Shown: positions 15,358-24,225, numbered from the stretch's first letter. The stretch is 28,123 bases of DNA from DATIJJ01 sp035478795 (GCA_035478795.1 DATIJJ010000023.1:1-28123); one strand, 5' to 3'. Notes: generated by a model not told the origin, from the letters alone. Made by a program: numbers and translations.

Positions 15358-16444
15358 GAACGGTTAACTGATACCCTTCCAGTCCATACGTGGCATGCAA
15401 CAATTCCGTTTCATACGTGGCATTCGCGCAATACCCTGAAAGATATTTTTCTTTTTCTTTCGGATATGCTTTCTGGATATCACTCCAGGATTGATTACAC
15501 ACATCGGTGATCGTATTTTGAGTCCACATCGCATCCGGTGTTGTATCCACCTTGAAAAATTGCCACGTGTAAAAAATTCCGGAATACGCTATAAACTGGT
15601 GCTCCCCGGCTGGCAGTATTTGCTGCGCGACATGATGACTTGCGATGATGCCATCATACAGATTTCTGCAGGTGATGTGATTAAAGGCACCTCTGCGTGA
15701 TGTATCAAATGTGTCAAACGCATAACCTGTCGGGAAGCAGGCATCGCCTTCCAGTTCTCGTATCACAGACGCGCGTGATTCATCCTGTCCCAGTCCTAAA
15801 AAGCTTTTGCTGAACACAGTGTAAGGTTGATTATTAATCGTGACTGCCACTTCATCATCCGTCAGATTTTTTGAAGCAGGCACCGCGTAGGCAATCTGGG
15901 TCGATGCACCGCCCATATCAATACTGCCAACAGTCGGTTGCTGATTCTGAAAATACCCTTCCAGATAATTCACATCCAGCCAGCCGTAAAAACCTTCCAT
16001 TTTACCCGGAATGGTTTGAACATTCCCTTTGGCAAAAAAAGGAAAACTGTCCAGTGTCTGTTTGACACTGGCATAAATGGTCTGTTCTGTTTTTGGATTT
16101 TTTTCAGCCACAAGACGCATACCAGCTGTGCCAAAAACATTGACTGGCACAGTCTGCGCACCTGTTTTACCCGCCAATTGCGTTTGAGCTTCTGTCAGTA
16201 ATTTTTTTAATGAATCCCCCGCCGCAGCCGGTGTTTGTTCGAATGAAGATAACCCGGGGCTTACGCTATCAGAGAAAATATCCTTCACCGACAGGGGCCG
16301 GGCTGGGTCGTATTGAAAAATATGCAGTCTTGAACCGGAACTGCCGGCGTCAACGAAAATAACATAATGATCATTATCGGCAAACGCTGAAAAACTGGAA
16401 ACAGAAAGCAGGATAGCAACCAACACTCTGATGGTTTTTTTCAT
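15290..16444 (-). CDS. Secreted ecto-NTPDase (apyrase, GDA1/CD39 family)
   Basis: NTPDases hydrolyse nucleoside tri- and diphosphates to monophosphates and are mainly eukaryotic; Legionella pneumophila Lpg1905 is a bacterial example linked to intracellular replication. This 384-aa protein has a signal peptide (MKKTIRVLVAILLSVSSFSAFA, about 22 aa) and the apyrase conserved regions: ACR1 DAGSSGSR (32-39), ACR2 FGTAGMR (104-110), ACR3 GKMEGFYGW with the probable catalytic Glu150, ACR4 IDMGGAST (175-182) and a C-terminal GTGIDWTLGAAL. ACR3 is slightly atypical: K-M-E-G where E/D-E-G is usual. It would act in the periplasm or be released, possibly into the host vacuole. Its 3' end overlaps the gene at 14320. 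It has its own promoter. Confidence 0.93.
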   Translation of the reverse strand: MKKTIRVLVAILLSVSSFSAFADNDHYVIFVDAGSSGSRLHIFQYDPARPLSVKDIFSDSVSPGLSSFEQTPAAAGDSLKKLLTEAQTQLAGKTGAQTVPVNVFGTAGMRLVAEKNPKTEQTIYASVKQTLDSFPFFAKGNVQTIPGKMEGFYGWLDVNYLEGYFQNQQPTVGSIDMGGASTQIAYAVPASKNLTDDEVAVTINNQPYTVFSKSFLGLGQDESRASVIRELEGDACFPTGYAFDTFDTSRRGAFNHITCRNLYDGIIASHHVAQQILPAGEHQFIAYSGIFYTWQFFKVDTTPDAMWTQNTITDVCNQSWSDIQKAYPKEKEKYLSGYCANATYETELLHATYGLEGYQLTVLNQINGTGIDWTLGAALYSLVK

Positions 16445-16483
16445 GATAAAACCCTTTTAAGATGACGGAAAATGTGTGTCTGG

Positions 16484-16513
16484 ATTATACATACCCTGGA
16501 AAATGAATACAAT
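16484..16513 (-). promoter_or_regulatory. Promoter of the NTPDase gene
   Basis: On the minus strand TTGTAT (16513-16508) and TATAAT (16489-16484) are 18 nt apart. The start site would be near 16477, leaving about 33 nt of leader with AAAAGGG before the ATG. The promoter lies just after the fadL terminator. Confidence 0.55.
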
Positions 16514-16522
16514 ATATGCAAA

Positions 16523-16554
16523 TAAAAAAGGCCAAATGGAATCATTTGGCCTTG
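16523..16554 (-). terminator. Rho-independent terminator of the fadL transcript
   Basis: GGCCAAAT (16531-16538) and ATTTGGCC (16545-16552) form a perfect 8-bp stem, followed on the minus strand by TTTTTTATTTG. It lies 17 nt after the fadL stop and separates that transcript from the NTPDase promoter. Confidence 0.9.
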
Positions 16555-16570
16555 CAAGAAGAACAATAAA

Positions 16571-17857
16571 CTAGATATTCCAGACGAGCTGCGCACCGAC
16601 CAGATTAATATCGGTATTGACCTGACCGACAGACAAGGCACCGGATGCCGGGTTAAAATCATTGACATGCGCCTGTTTGGTAAAGACATGCGCCGCAATC
16701 ATATCAATCGCGACTTTTTTGTTGACTGTATAACGCGCACCCACGTTCAGCCCGATCTTGCGACCATCCGGAAAACTCAATGCACGATTCGCATCACGCG
16801 TCGGTGTCGATTCAAACTTGATGGAACCACGCAATAACCACTTATCGTTCAATTTGTAATGCGCGCCCGCACTGAAATCCACCGTGTCGGAGAAATTTTG
16901 TTGAGAAACGACATTGACCTTGCCCGTGGGATTGCCAGGTGACGGCGGCTGAATATAATTTTGTCCATAATAATATTTGATAATGCCCCACTGATCATAC
17001 GAGACAGTGCCCATCAATGCCACGACGGGTGTCAGTTCGTGGTACACACTCACCGTGGTCACAGGCGGCATGGGAATGCTCACCTTAAACTGATCCGTGT
17101 GGAAGCCCGTCATGCCATACAGGGCAAAATCACTGCCGCCTGTCATGTTCATCACAATTTTCGAACGATAATTTGCACCCACGCGCGTTTGATCATTCAA
17201 ACGTAACAAGAGACCCGCATGCCAGCCACGTCCCCAATTATTCGCGTTATAACGGGAGACAGAATCGCCCGTTGTGAGCGGCTGGGTAAAAGCATGCGCG
17301 CGACTTTGCAGGGAGAAATAATGAAAATCCGGGCCCAGACCAAATGACCATTCATTATTTATTTTCATGGCAAAGCTGGGTGAAACATCGATGGTTTTCG
17401 TGGAAATTTTATTCAGATTGTAACGCACATCCGACCATTCGCCATAATTTTCCATCAAACCCCATGCCGGTACCACACTGATCCCGATGGCATAACGATC
17501 TTTAAAGGGGTAGTTAAAATGCAAGGCAGGCAGAATGGAATTGGGATAGGAGCTGGCATTCGCATTGGGATTGACATAACCCGGTGCACCTGGAATCGGT
17601 GATGGCGCAGTCGACGTACCTGAAAATTGGGTACGTTCGGCAACATCCGTCACTGCACCGACAAACTGTTCTGGCAAATACACAAGACCCGCCGAGTTAT
17701 ACCAGTTGGTGCCTGCATCCTCCACAACCGCCGCCTCCCCCGCATCGGCCAGTACCGACGGGCTTTGAAACTCCAGTTTATATCCGGAGGCAAAGGCCTG
17801 TGATGAAAGCAGTGCAATCGCACTCAATGTGAATAACTGTTTGAATGTCCGTTTCAT
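16571..17857 (-). CDS. FadL-family outer-membrane channel
   Basis: FadL-type 14-strand barrels pass long-chain fatty acids or other hydrophobic compounds across the outer membrane. This 428-aa protein has a signal peptide ending ...LSSQAFA (about residue 23), then SGYKLEFQSPSVLADAGEAA, the N-terminal hatch motif of the family. NWYNSAGLVYLP corresponds to the conserved 'N-P-A' hatch region. Alternating amphipathic strands fill the rest, and a hydrophobic C-terminal strand ends in VWNI. The length is typical. The start is preceded by GGGAGAAACC. It follows the EAL-domain gene at only 17 nt and ends at a clear terminator. Fatty acid uptake is the likely role, and the exact substrate is open. Confidence 0.92.
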   Translation of the reverse strand: MKRTFKQLFTLSAIALLSSQAFASGYKLEFQSPSVLADAGEAAVVEDAGTNWYNSAGLVYLPEQFVGAVTDVAERTQFSGTSTAPSPIPGAPGYVNPNANASSYPNSILPALHFNYPFKDRYAIGISVVPAWGLMENYGEWSDVRYNLNKISTKTIDVSPSFAMKINNEWSFGLGPDFHYFSLQSRAHAFTQPLTTGDSVSRYNANNWGRGWHAGLLLRLNDQTRVGANYRSKIVMNMTGGSDFALYGMTGFHTDQFKVSIPMPPVTTVSVYHELTPVVALMGTVSYDQWGIIKYYYGQNYIQPPSPGNPTGKVNVVSQQNFSDTVDFSAGAHYKLNDKWLLRGSIKFESTPTRDANRALSFPDGRKIGLNVGARYTVNKKVAIDMIAAHVFTKQAHVNDFNPASGALSVGQVNTDINLVGAQLVWNI

Positions 17858-17874
17858 GGTTTCTCCCTTGGCTG

Positions 17875-19827
17875 TTAAGTGATCTTGTCCAAACTCCGGT
17901 GTTCCTGCAGCAATGCTGTAAACGCCCTGGCATCAACCGGTTTACTAAAATAATAACCCTGCATATAGCCACAACCCCTCGCCCTCAGAAATTGCAGCTG
18001 CTCCAGGGTTTCAACGCCTTCTGCAAGCGTTGTGACATTTAATTCCTTCGCCATGGCAATGATAGCCGACACAATCGTAATACTATCATTATTTCCTGGA
18101 ATATCGCGAACAAAGGATTGGTCTATCTTTAACTTATCAATCGAAAAGCGTTTCAGGTAACTCAACCCCGAATACCCTGTCCCGAAATCATCGACGGCGA
18201 GTGCGAGTCCCAGACGCTTGAAGTCTTTAATCAGATGAATCACCGCCTCATCCAGAATCGCCGTTTCAGTGATTTCAAGCTCGAGAAAAGCGGAACTGAG
18301 ACCGGTTTGCTTCAGAATAGCTTGAATAGTCGCAATCAAATTGTCCTGGCGTAATTGTTTTTCCGCGAGATTTACCGCGACTTTCAGCGACGTAAAACCC
18401 ATCTCATGCCATTTTTTGGTTTGCAGGCACGCTTCACGCATCACCCACTCCCCGATCGGAACGATTAATCCGGTTTCTTCGGCGAGCGGAATAAACTGCA
18501 TGGGAGAAATAAACCCATGCACCGGATGCAACCAGCGCAGCAAGGCTTCCATCCCGCTGACCTCACCCGTGGTTAAATTAACCAGCGGTTGATAATACAC
18601 CTGCAATTGATTGCCTTCGATGGCACGGTGCAGATCCGTTTCCAGCTCCAGTTGTTTTGGCATTTCTGCATTAATCTCGGCGCGATAAAACTCCAGCCGA
18701 TTGCCGCCATATTGTTTTGCACGAAACATCGCGGCATCCGCATTGATCAAAAGCGCGTGTGCATCTTCACCATCCTTGCCATACAGACTGACACCCATAC
18801 TGGCTGTGACTTTCACACCCTGCTTTTCCAGATAAATCGGATCATCCAGCAACGAAAATAATACATCAACCGGTGCCACAGCCTGATCCGCTTTTAAAGG
18901 TCCCACCAGAATGTTGAACGTGTCCTTGCGCGAAATCGTAATGGTATAGCGTACAGCATTTTCCCGGGCACTGGCGGCCGTCGCAAATTCACGCAAACGC
19001 CGGGCAACCGCCTCAATCATCGCATTCCCCGCCTGATGCCCCAGACTGTCATTGATCATTTCCATGCGGTTTAATGAAAAACAGACGACAGCAAACGTAT
19101 TGCCTGTATCCCTGACTGCCTGAATGGCCGATTCAATGTATTGCGGCAACAGGCGTTGATTGGGTAAATCCGTCAGTAAATCATGGTTGGCCTGATAACT
19201 GACCAGGGTATTTTCGAGTTTTAATTTAAGCGAATCTTTAAACCATTGCGTACTGCGATGATTGATGCTGACCATAAATCCGATATAAATCAGCGAAAAA
19301 AATCCGACGAGATTATAGAAAATGGTTCCCTTCAGAAAACACCAGACAACCAGCGGGACAACAATAATGGTGAGCGTCGTCAGACACAGGAAAAATTGAC
19401 CAATCGTACCGGTTGAATACCCGGTTGCAATCAAAAAGAGTGCGATAAAGGCAAAATACTGGCGCGTAATGTTATCCGGAATGAGAAAGACACAAATCGC
19501 CCACATCACAGCACAAAGCGACATGACCACCGAATAGGCCGTTAACCACTGACTCAGACTGTACCGGCTTTTATATTTGTTGTAGACAACATAAAGCAGT
19601 GTCAATCCAAGCAACGCAAGGTTATAAACAACAAACCACGGAAAGAGCCAGGCATTCGGCGTATAGTGAAAAAAATCGATGAAGATTGCGATACCGACCG
19701 GGATACCGCTGATCGTCCCGGGCAGACAACCCCGGTAAAGATGCTCAATCAACTCAGCCTTGACCTGCTGGTTGATCTGCGTTTTTTCCTGTGTGGAAAT
19801 TTGTCTTTGATCGGCTGTCAAATCCAT
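17875..19827 (-). CDS. Membrane c-di-GMP phosphodiesterase (degenerate GGDEF + intact EAL)
   Basis: This 650-aa protein has about six N-terminal membrane helices (residues 40-195, MASE-like sensor), a GGDEF-type domain (about 215-385) and an EAL domain (about 400-640). The cyclase signature is lost: SRKDT (299-303) replaces GGDEF, so no diguanylate cyclase activity is expected. The EAL domain keeps its key residues: EAL at 427-429, ELEITE, DDFGTGYSGLSYLKR, KIDQSF and LAEGVET. It should therefore hydrolyse c-di-GMP to pGpG at the inner membrane, with the dead GGDEF domain possibly acting as a regulatory nucleotide sensor. It is co-oriented with fadL (17 nt gap). The signal sensed is unknown. 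Confidence 0.9.
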   Translation of the reverse strand: MDLTADQRQISTQEKTQINQQVKAELIEHLYRGCLPGTISGIPVGIAIFIDFFHYTPNAWLFPWFVVYNLALLGLTLLYVVYNKYKSRYSLSQWLTAYSVVMSLCAVMWAICVFLIPDNITRQYFAFIALFLIATGYSTGTIGQFFLCLTTLTIIVVPLVVWCFLKGTIFYNLVGFFSLIYIGFMVSINHRSTQWFKDSLKLKLENTLVSYQANHDLLTDLPNQRLLPQYIESAIQAVRDTGNTFAVVCFSLNRMEMINDSLGHQAGNAMIEAVARRLREFATAASARENAVRYTITISRKDTFNILVGPLKADQAVAPVDVLFSLLDDPIYLEKQGVKVTASMGVSLYGKDGEDAHALLINADAAMFRAKQYGGNRLEFYRAEINAEMPKQLELETDLHRAIEGNQLQVYYQPLVNLTTGEVSGMEALLRWLHPVHGFISPMQFIPLAEETGLIVPIGEWVMREACLQTKKWHEMGFTSLKVAVNLAEKQLRQDNLIATIQAILKQTGLSSAFLELEITETAILDEAVIHLIKDFKRLGLALAVDDFGTGYSGLSYLKRFSIDKLKIDQSFVRDIPGNNDSITIVSAIIAMAKELNVTTLAEGVETLEQLQFLRARGCGYMQGYYFSKPVDARAFTALLQEHRSLDKIT

Positions 19828-19897
19828 AGTCGCCTGTCACGCCTCCTGCGCATATTTCGATAAGTCTATCATCAGGAGTTGTGTCAGGCCAGACCTG

Positions 19898-19930
19898 TGT
19901 CATGCCAGCCTGCCTCCAGCTGGCATGACA
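19898..19930. repeat. 11-bp inverted repeat between decarboxylase and EAL genes
   Basis: TGTCATGCCAG (19898-19908) and CTGGCATGACA (19920-19930) form a perfect 11-bp stem with an 11-nt loop, 10 nt after the decarboxylase-GNAT stop. There is no U-run on either side, so it may be a mRNA-stabilising hairpin, a factor-dependent terminator or a repeat unit. Confidence 0.75.
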
Positions 19931-19939
19931 GTTCGTGTA

Positions 19940-22093
19940 TTAATGTACTCTGGATGCCTGGTAGCATTTTTTCAATGCATCCAGTTGCACACCGGGTCTC
20001 AATCCAATGATATAGGCTGCAGCCCCGCCCTTCACCCCCTTGAAGGGAATTTCCCTGTTTTCCAACGCAAAATCTTCATATTTGATGCTGTGACAGAGTT
20101 TATAGACATCGTAATGATGGGTGATTTTTTCACTGACATCATTGGTAAATTCCGCATAGGCAAAATCAAATCCCTTGCGGACAGCCAGTTCGCCACACGC
20201 CATATCAATGGCCGTCGACAACCCTTTCCCGCGATAATCCTGACTCACAACCGCAATCCAGACATGCGCAATTTTTCCCTTCACAAACTGTTTTCCGGTC
20301 ATAAACGGTTTATCCAGTTCGTTCAGGAGCGCAAAGATGGGTTTCATTTTCGGATAACTCGTCATGTTCGGCACAAACGGATTAACGATATCCTCTGCAA
20401 TCGCACAGGCAATCACTTCATTCTTTCGATCGATGGCGACCACACTCATGCCTTCGCGCGTTGCCTTTTCCAGTACATCCTTCGCGAAAGGTTCATAATC
20501 CTTGTAAGTCATCTTCAAATGTTTTGTGATCGGCTCACTGTCACAAAATGATTTCACAAACAATTGCAAGGCAGAGTCCATATAATCTTTCGTCAGGGTT
20601 CGGATGGTAAATTCAGTTTGAACAGTACTCATGGCTTTCTCCTTTTCTAATTTCAGTTCGTTGATAAATTGATCCACCAGTTCTCTCGTAATATTGGTCA
20701 ACACACAGATCGTCGCTCGTTCCCCGGTAATCATCAGTTGATATTTTTTGGCAATGTCCATCGAGGGTCTTGGAAAAATCACGTTGAAGTGATACGGATA
20801 GGATACTTTGTCGGCGCCATACAACTTCACCAGTTCATTATGCAGATAGGTTGCAATTTTCAAATTATCATTGACCATCCCGGTTAATTTTTTATTGCCG
20901 CGGTCAAGCTCAAACGCACGCAATGCATTATAAAACATGAGGACATTCAATCCCGAGCGCGAACCGGTAATCGTCACATCGAGAATATTGCCGACATATT
21001 CGATGCTACGCTCCGTTTTTTCAAATGCCTTTTCGAAAAAAGATTGTCTGGCGAGAATCACGCCACACGGTTGTGACAAGCCGGGATATTTATGCGCTGA
21101 AAAGGCAAAGGTATTGACACCGATTGCCTCAAAATAATTTTCAACCTCGCCAAACGGTTTTAAAATCGGTAACACAAACCCGGTTAACGCACCATCCAGA
21201 TGAATGGTATAAGTCGGTTTGGGTACTGACGCATCGAGAATTTTTTTAATACCTGGCACATTATCTATCGCACCCGTGATCGTTGTGCCCACGTTTGCAA
21301 TCACAATCACCGAACTTAACGGGTGTGCACCCAGATGCAATATCAATTCTTTTTTAAAATTATCGAGATTCATGGAACCATCCGGATTCGACAAAATAGG
21401 CCGCACATTCAATCGCAATATTTCTGAAATTTTGGGAATGGAATAATGCGTGTGGTCTTTGGTAAAAAAAACAGTCGGTATCAACAATTGCTGAACCAGT
21501 GCATTTTCTTTTGTGACAGCATCCCTGTTATCCATGATTCGGGTCAACTGTCCGGTGCGATTTTTGTAATCGTCCTTTGGAATTTTGGCAAGACCCGCAA
21601 GGAGTGCCTGTTCCTCGCGTATCAATTGTTTGATCTCATCATCTTTTTGAACGAGCGCCTGCAATGCCATGTTGATCATGAAACGCTTTGACCACCAGAG
21701 ACCGGCGAAATTACCTTCTGTTCCGCCGGTTGTCACATAACCTCTGACAGAATGTTCAGGCATGCCATAAAATTTTTCGAGCATGGCCAGCAATTTTCGT
21801 TCATGGCGTTTCACTTCCATGCGAGACGTTTCAGAGTCCTTGAAGGGATCCCCTACATTATTCAATAACACATTGGCAAGACTGCCCGATTGAATGCCCA
21901 ACTCCTTGTTATTGACTACACCGAGATAAGTGAGAAGCGAGACGGGATAACCCATTTTATGGTCGGCAAGCTCGGTGATATAGCGCAATAACGCATTATA
22001 ATCATCAAGTTGATCATCGTAGAATTCTTTGGGTGGGACTGAAGCTGTTTTTCTCCACATACTGACCCATATAAGTAGTATGCCAGCTATCAT
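19940..22093 (-). CDS. PLP decarboxylase (HDC-like) fused to GNAT N-acetyltransferase
   Basis: This 717-aa protein has two enzymes. Residues 20-480 are a group II PLP decarboxylase close to histidine decarboxylase: YVTTGGTEGNFAGLWW, the HLDGALTGF segment with the PLP aspartate, FSAHKYPG with PLP lysine Lys335, QPCGV, and TITGSRSG. Residues 488-717 are a GNAT domain: the SEPITKHL segment resembles arylalkylamine N-acetyltransferases, and VSQDYRGKGLS is the acetyl-CoA loop. The simplest reading is that an amino acid is decarboxylated and the amine then N-acetylated; substrate is not proven. Start is uncertain (ATG 22093 or 22060). Within the gene a strong AAGGAG precedes the ATG at 20632, so the GNAT half may also be made alone (230 aa). 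It diverges from the second GGDEF/EAL gene. Confidence 0.85.
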   Translation of the reverse strand: MIAGILLIWVSMWRKTASVPPKEFYDDQLDDYNALLRYITELADHKMGYPVSLLTYLGVVNNKELGIQSGSLANVLLNNVGDPFKDSETSRMEVKRHERKLLAMLEKFYGMPEHSVRGYVTTGGTEGNFAGLWWSKRFMINMALQALVQKDDEIKQLIREEQALLAGLAKIPKDDYKNRTGQLTRIMDNRDAVTKENALVQQLLIPTVFFTKDHTHYSIPKISEILRLNVRPILSNPDGSMNLDNFKKELILHLGAHPLSSVIVIANVGTTITGAIDNVPGIKKILDASVPKPTYTIHLDGALTGFVLPILKPFGEVENYFEAIGVNTFAFSAHKYPGLSQPCGVILARQSFFEKAFEKTERSIEYVGNILDVTITGSRSGLNVLMFYNALRAFELDRGNKKLTGMVNDNLKIATYLHNELVKLYGADKVSYPYHFNVIFPRPSMDIAKKYQLMITGERATICVLTNITRELVDQFINELKLEKEKAMSTVQTEFTIRTLTKDYMDSALQLFVKSFCDSEPITKHLKMTYKDYEPFAKDVLEKATREGMSVVAIDRKNEVIACAIAEDIVNPFVPNMTSYPKMKPIFALLNELDKPFMTGKQFVKGKIAHVWIAVVSQDYRGKGLSTAIDMACGELAVRKGFDFAYAEFTNDVSEKITHHYDVYKLCHSIKYEDFALENREIPFKGVKGGAAAYIIGLRPGVQLDALKKCYQASRVH
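20630..20644 (-). promoter_or_regulatory. Internal ribosome-binding site and ATG at the GNAT domain
   Basis: On the minus strand AAGGAG (20644-20639), a 6-nt spacer and ATG (20632-20630) sit exactly at the linker between the decarboxylase and acetyltransferase domains, in frame. This is a better start signal than either candidate at the gene's own 5' end. Confidence 0.5.
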
Positions 22094-22178
22094 AATAACA
22101 TATATAATGTAAGTAATTGCGGTAGAAATGATTCATCATCCTTGCGTTTGACTGTTGAGTTGCGGGAGGACTATCTCC

Positions 22179-23867
22179 ATGAAAATAAAGACCAAAGTGC
22201 TCATCGCAACAGGACTTGCCTGTATTTTGTCGCTGGGCTTCAGCGGATTTTTTATCAATAGTCACCCGCTTCTTGCCCTCGTCGTTATCCTTTTGTTTTT
22301 TATTGGTGTATCTGCATTTTTTTATCACCATATCATCCGACGCATTGAATTTTTGAATAAACAATTGCATCGTGTCAATGCCAATCCGCGTGAAGATATC
22401 TTTCTCACCATTGTCGGAACAGATGAACTGGCCGATATTTCAGAAGAAATCAACAAGGCATTCGACAATCATCATTTGACACGCAATGAGATAAAACAGC
22501 AACTGAAACAAAGTTCAGACAGGCAACAGATCACCGTACATATCGATACTTCACCCTCCGGAAAAATAGCAGGACTCCTGCCCGAAGTCGATCCCCTGAC
22601 AGAGTTGCCCAATCGAACGCTTTTCAACGATGCCCTGAATAAATCCATCAGTCATGCAAAACGCCATGGCACACTCTGTGCCGTGTTGCTCGTTGAAATG
22701 GATGCTTTCAAAAATATTGCGGTCACACTGGGCAGTGACATCGGCAATCATTTATTAAATGAAATGAGCAAACGTCTGACCGGTGCATTGCGCAAGGAAG
22801 ATCTCGTGGCGCACCTTGAGGGCGAGGAATTCATTGTGCTCCTGAATGATATTGAAAAACCCAAATTCGCAAGCATCGTTGCTGAAAAAATACTGAAGAC
22901 CTGTGCCCAGCCCATCAATGATTTTTTTCTGACAGCGAGCATCGGCATCAGTATTTTTCCGGCCGATGGCACATCGCTTGAAGATATCCTGAAAAATGCG
23001 GATATCGCACTCTTTCGGGCAAAACAGGACGGCGGCAATACGTACCGGTTTCATACCGATAACATGGATCTTGAAGCGCGTGAATTTATCCGTCTCGAAC
23101 ATGACCTTCGTCATGCGATCGAACAAAACGAACTGGTTCTTTATTACCAACCGAAATTAAACATCAAAAAAGGCAGCATTACCGGTGTCGAAGCCTTGTT
23201 ACGCTGGGCTCACCCCGAGCTTGGCCTTTTAAATCCGGTGCAATTTATTTCTGTCGCAGAAGACACGGGTCTTATGATGACGATTGGAGAATGGGCGTTA
23301 CGTGAAGCGTGCAAAACCAACAAATATTGGCAAGATGAAGGCTATGAACATTTCGCGGTGTCACTCAATTTATCACCGAAACAGTTTGAACATCCCAACA
23401 TCGCTGAAACCATTAAAACGGTTTTAAATGAAACCGGACTGAATCCAAATTATCTCGAACTGGAAATCAGTGAAGCGACCGTCATGCATCACGTTGACGT
23501 TGCAAAAAATCGTCTCGATGCGATCAGGGAAACCGGTGTGGAACTGTCCATTGATCATTTCGGTGCGGGCTACACCTCCATCAGCCATTTGAAACAATTT
23601 CCGGTAAGCGCCATCAAAATAGATCAGAACTACATCAAAGGTGTTCCGAATAATCCGGACGATTGTGCCATTACCAACGCCTTCATTGGACTCGCTCATC
23701 ACCTGGGTCTTGAAGTCGTTGCCGAAGGCGTTGAAACAGGGGAGCAGGTGGAATACCTCGCCGCACAAAATTGCGACATGGTGCAGGGATATTTTCTAAG
23801 CCACCCGCTGCCTGCCGACAAGATTGTGCTGCAATTTAAAAAATTGATGGATCGCGCGTTATTTTAA
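22179..23867 (+). CDS. GGDEF/EAL c-di-GMP protein with altered active sites
   Basis: This 562-aa protein has two N-terminal membrane helices (about 7-27 and 31-50), a HAMP-like linker (50-105), a GGDEF domain (about 130-285) and an EAL domain (about 305-555). The cyclase motif reads EGEEF (214-218) in place of GGDEF/GGEEF, and VEMDAFK replaces the usual D-x-D-x-FK metal segment, so cyclase activity is doubtful. EAL (338-340), ELEISE and VVAEGVET are kept, but DDFGTG has become DHFGAG (Asp459, His460), which may weaken phosphodiesterase activity. It could be a weak enzyme or a c-di-GMP receptor. I chose ATG 22179 after GGGAGGA; the TTG at 22155 lies before that site. It diverges from the decarboxylase-GNAT gene. 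Confidence 0.88.
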   Translation: MKIKTKVLIATGLACILSLGFSGFFINSHPLLALVVILLFFIGVSAFFYHHIIRRIEFLNKQLHRVNANPREDIFLTIVGTDELADISEEINKAFDNHHLTRNEIKQQLKQSSDRQQITVHIDTSPSGKIAGLLPEVDPLTELPNRTLFNDALNKSISHAKRHGTLCAVLLVEMDAFKNIAVTLGSDIGNHLLNEMSKRLTGALRKEDLVAHLEGEEFIVLLNDIEKPKFASIVAEKILKTCAQPINDFFLTASIGISIFPADGTSLEDILKNADIALFRAKQDGGNTYRFHTDNMDLEAREFIRLEHDLRHAIEQNELVLYYQPKLNIKKGSITGVEALLRWAHPELGLLNPVQFISVAEDTGLMMTIGEWALREACKTNKYWQDEGYEHFAVSLNLSPKQFEHPNIAETIKTVLNETGLNPNYLELEISEATVMHHVDVAKNRLDAIRETGVELSIDHFGAGYTSISHLKQFPVSAIKIDQNYIKGVPNNPDDCAITNAFIGLAHHLGLEVVAEGVETGEQVEYLAAQNCDMVQGYFLSHPLPADKIVLQFKKLMDRALF

Positions 23868-23877
23868 AATGTAACAT

Positions 23878-24225
23878 TCACGCACTTTGAACGATATAAA
23901 CAATCAGCACAACAATAGCACTCACCGCTACCATCGGATGTCCAATCGCCAGCATTTTTGGCACGCGCTTGCCGCTCGTATCCAGCGTAAACATCGTGAG
24001 TCCACCGATCGCCGCCAGCACAAAAAGCACAACACTTGTGATTAACAACGGCGCGGTATGTCCGAGCGCAATGTAAGTTGCAAGCGCTAAAAGTGCAAGT
24101 CCCGCCACACTGCCGTGCATAAACACAACGGGTTTATTGGTTCGTTTATTTTCGAGAATGGAGCGAAGTAAAAAAGTACCGAGAAAAGCCGCAATGAAAA
24201 AAAAGACAACCGCTGTCACCAACAT
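23878..24225 (-). CDS. Small four-helix membrane protein, unknown function
   Basis: This 115-aa protein has four hydrophobic helices, near residues 3-22, 33-52, 58-80 and 92-112. Short loops hold KRTNKP and DTSGKRVPK, and a histidine sits in HGS and another in GHP. I cannot assign a family. ATG 24225 has a good GGGAGA 6 nt upstream. It converges on the GGDEF/EAL gene with a 10-nt gap and stands about 100 bp downstream of the Nit gene, separated from it by a palindromic repeat. It is presumably an inner-membrane protein. Confidence 0.75.
   Translation of the reverse strand: MLVTAVVFFFIAAFLGTFLLRSILENKRTNKPVVFMHGSVAGLALLALATYIALGHTAPLLITSVVLFVLAAIGGLTMFTLDTSGKRVPKMLAIGHPMVAVSAIVVLIVYIVQSA

Noticed and set aside
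22014..22370. 118-aa minus-strand frame across the divergent region between the decarboxylase and GGDEF/EAL genes
   Set aside because: It overlaps the starts of two real genes and shows no family motif.
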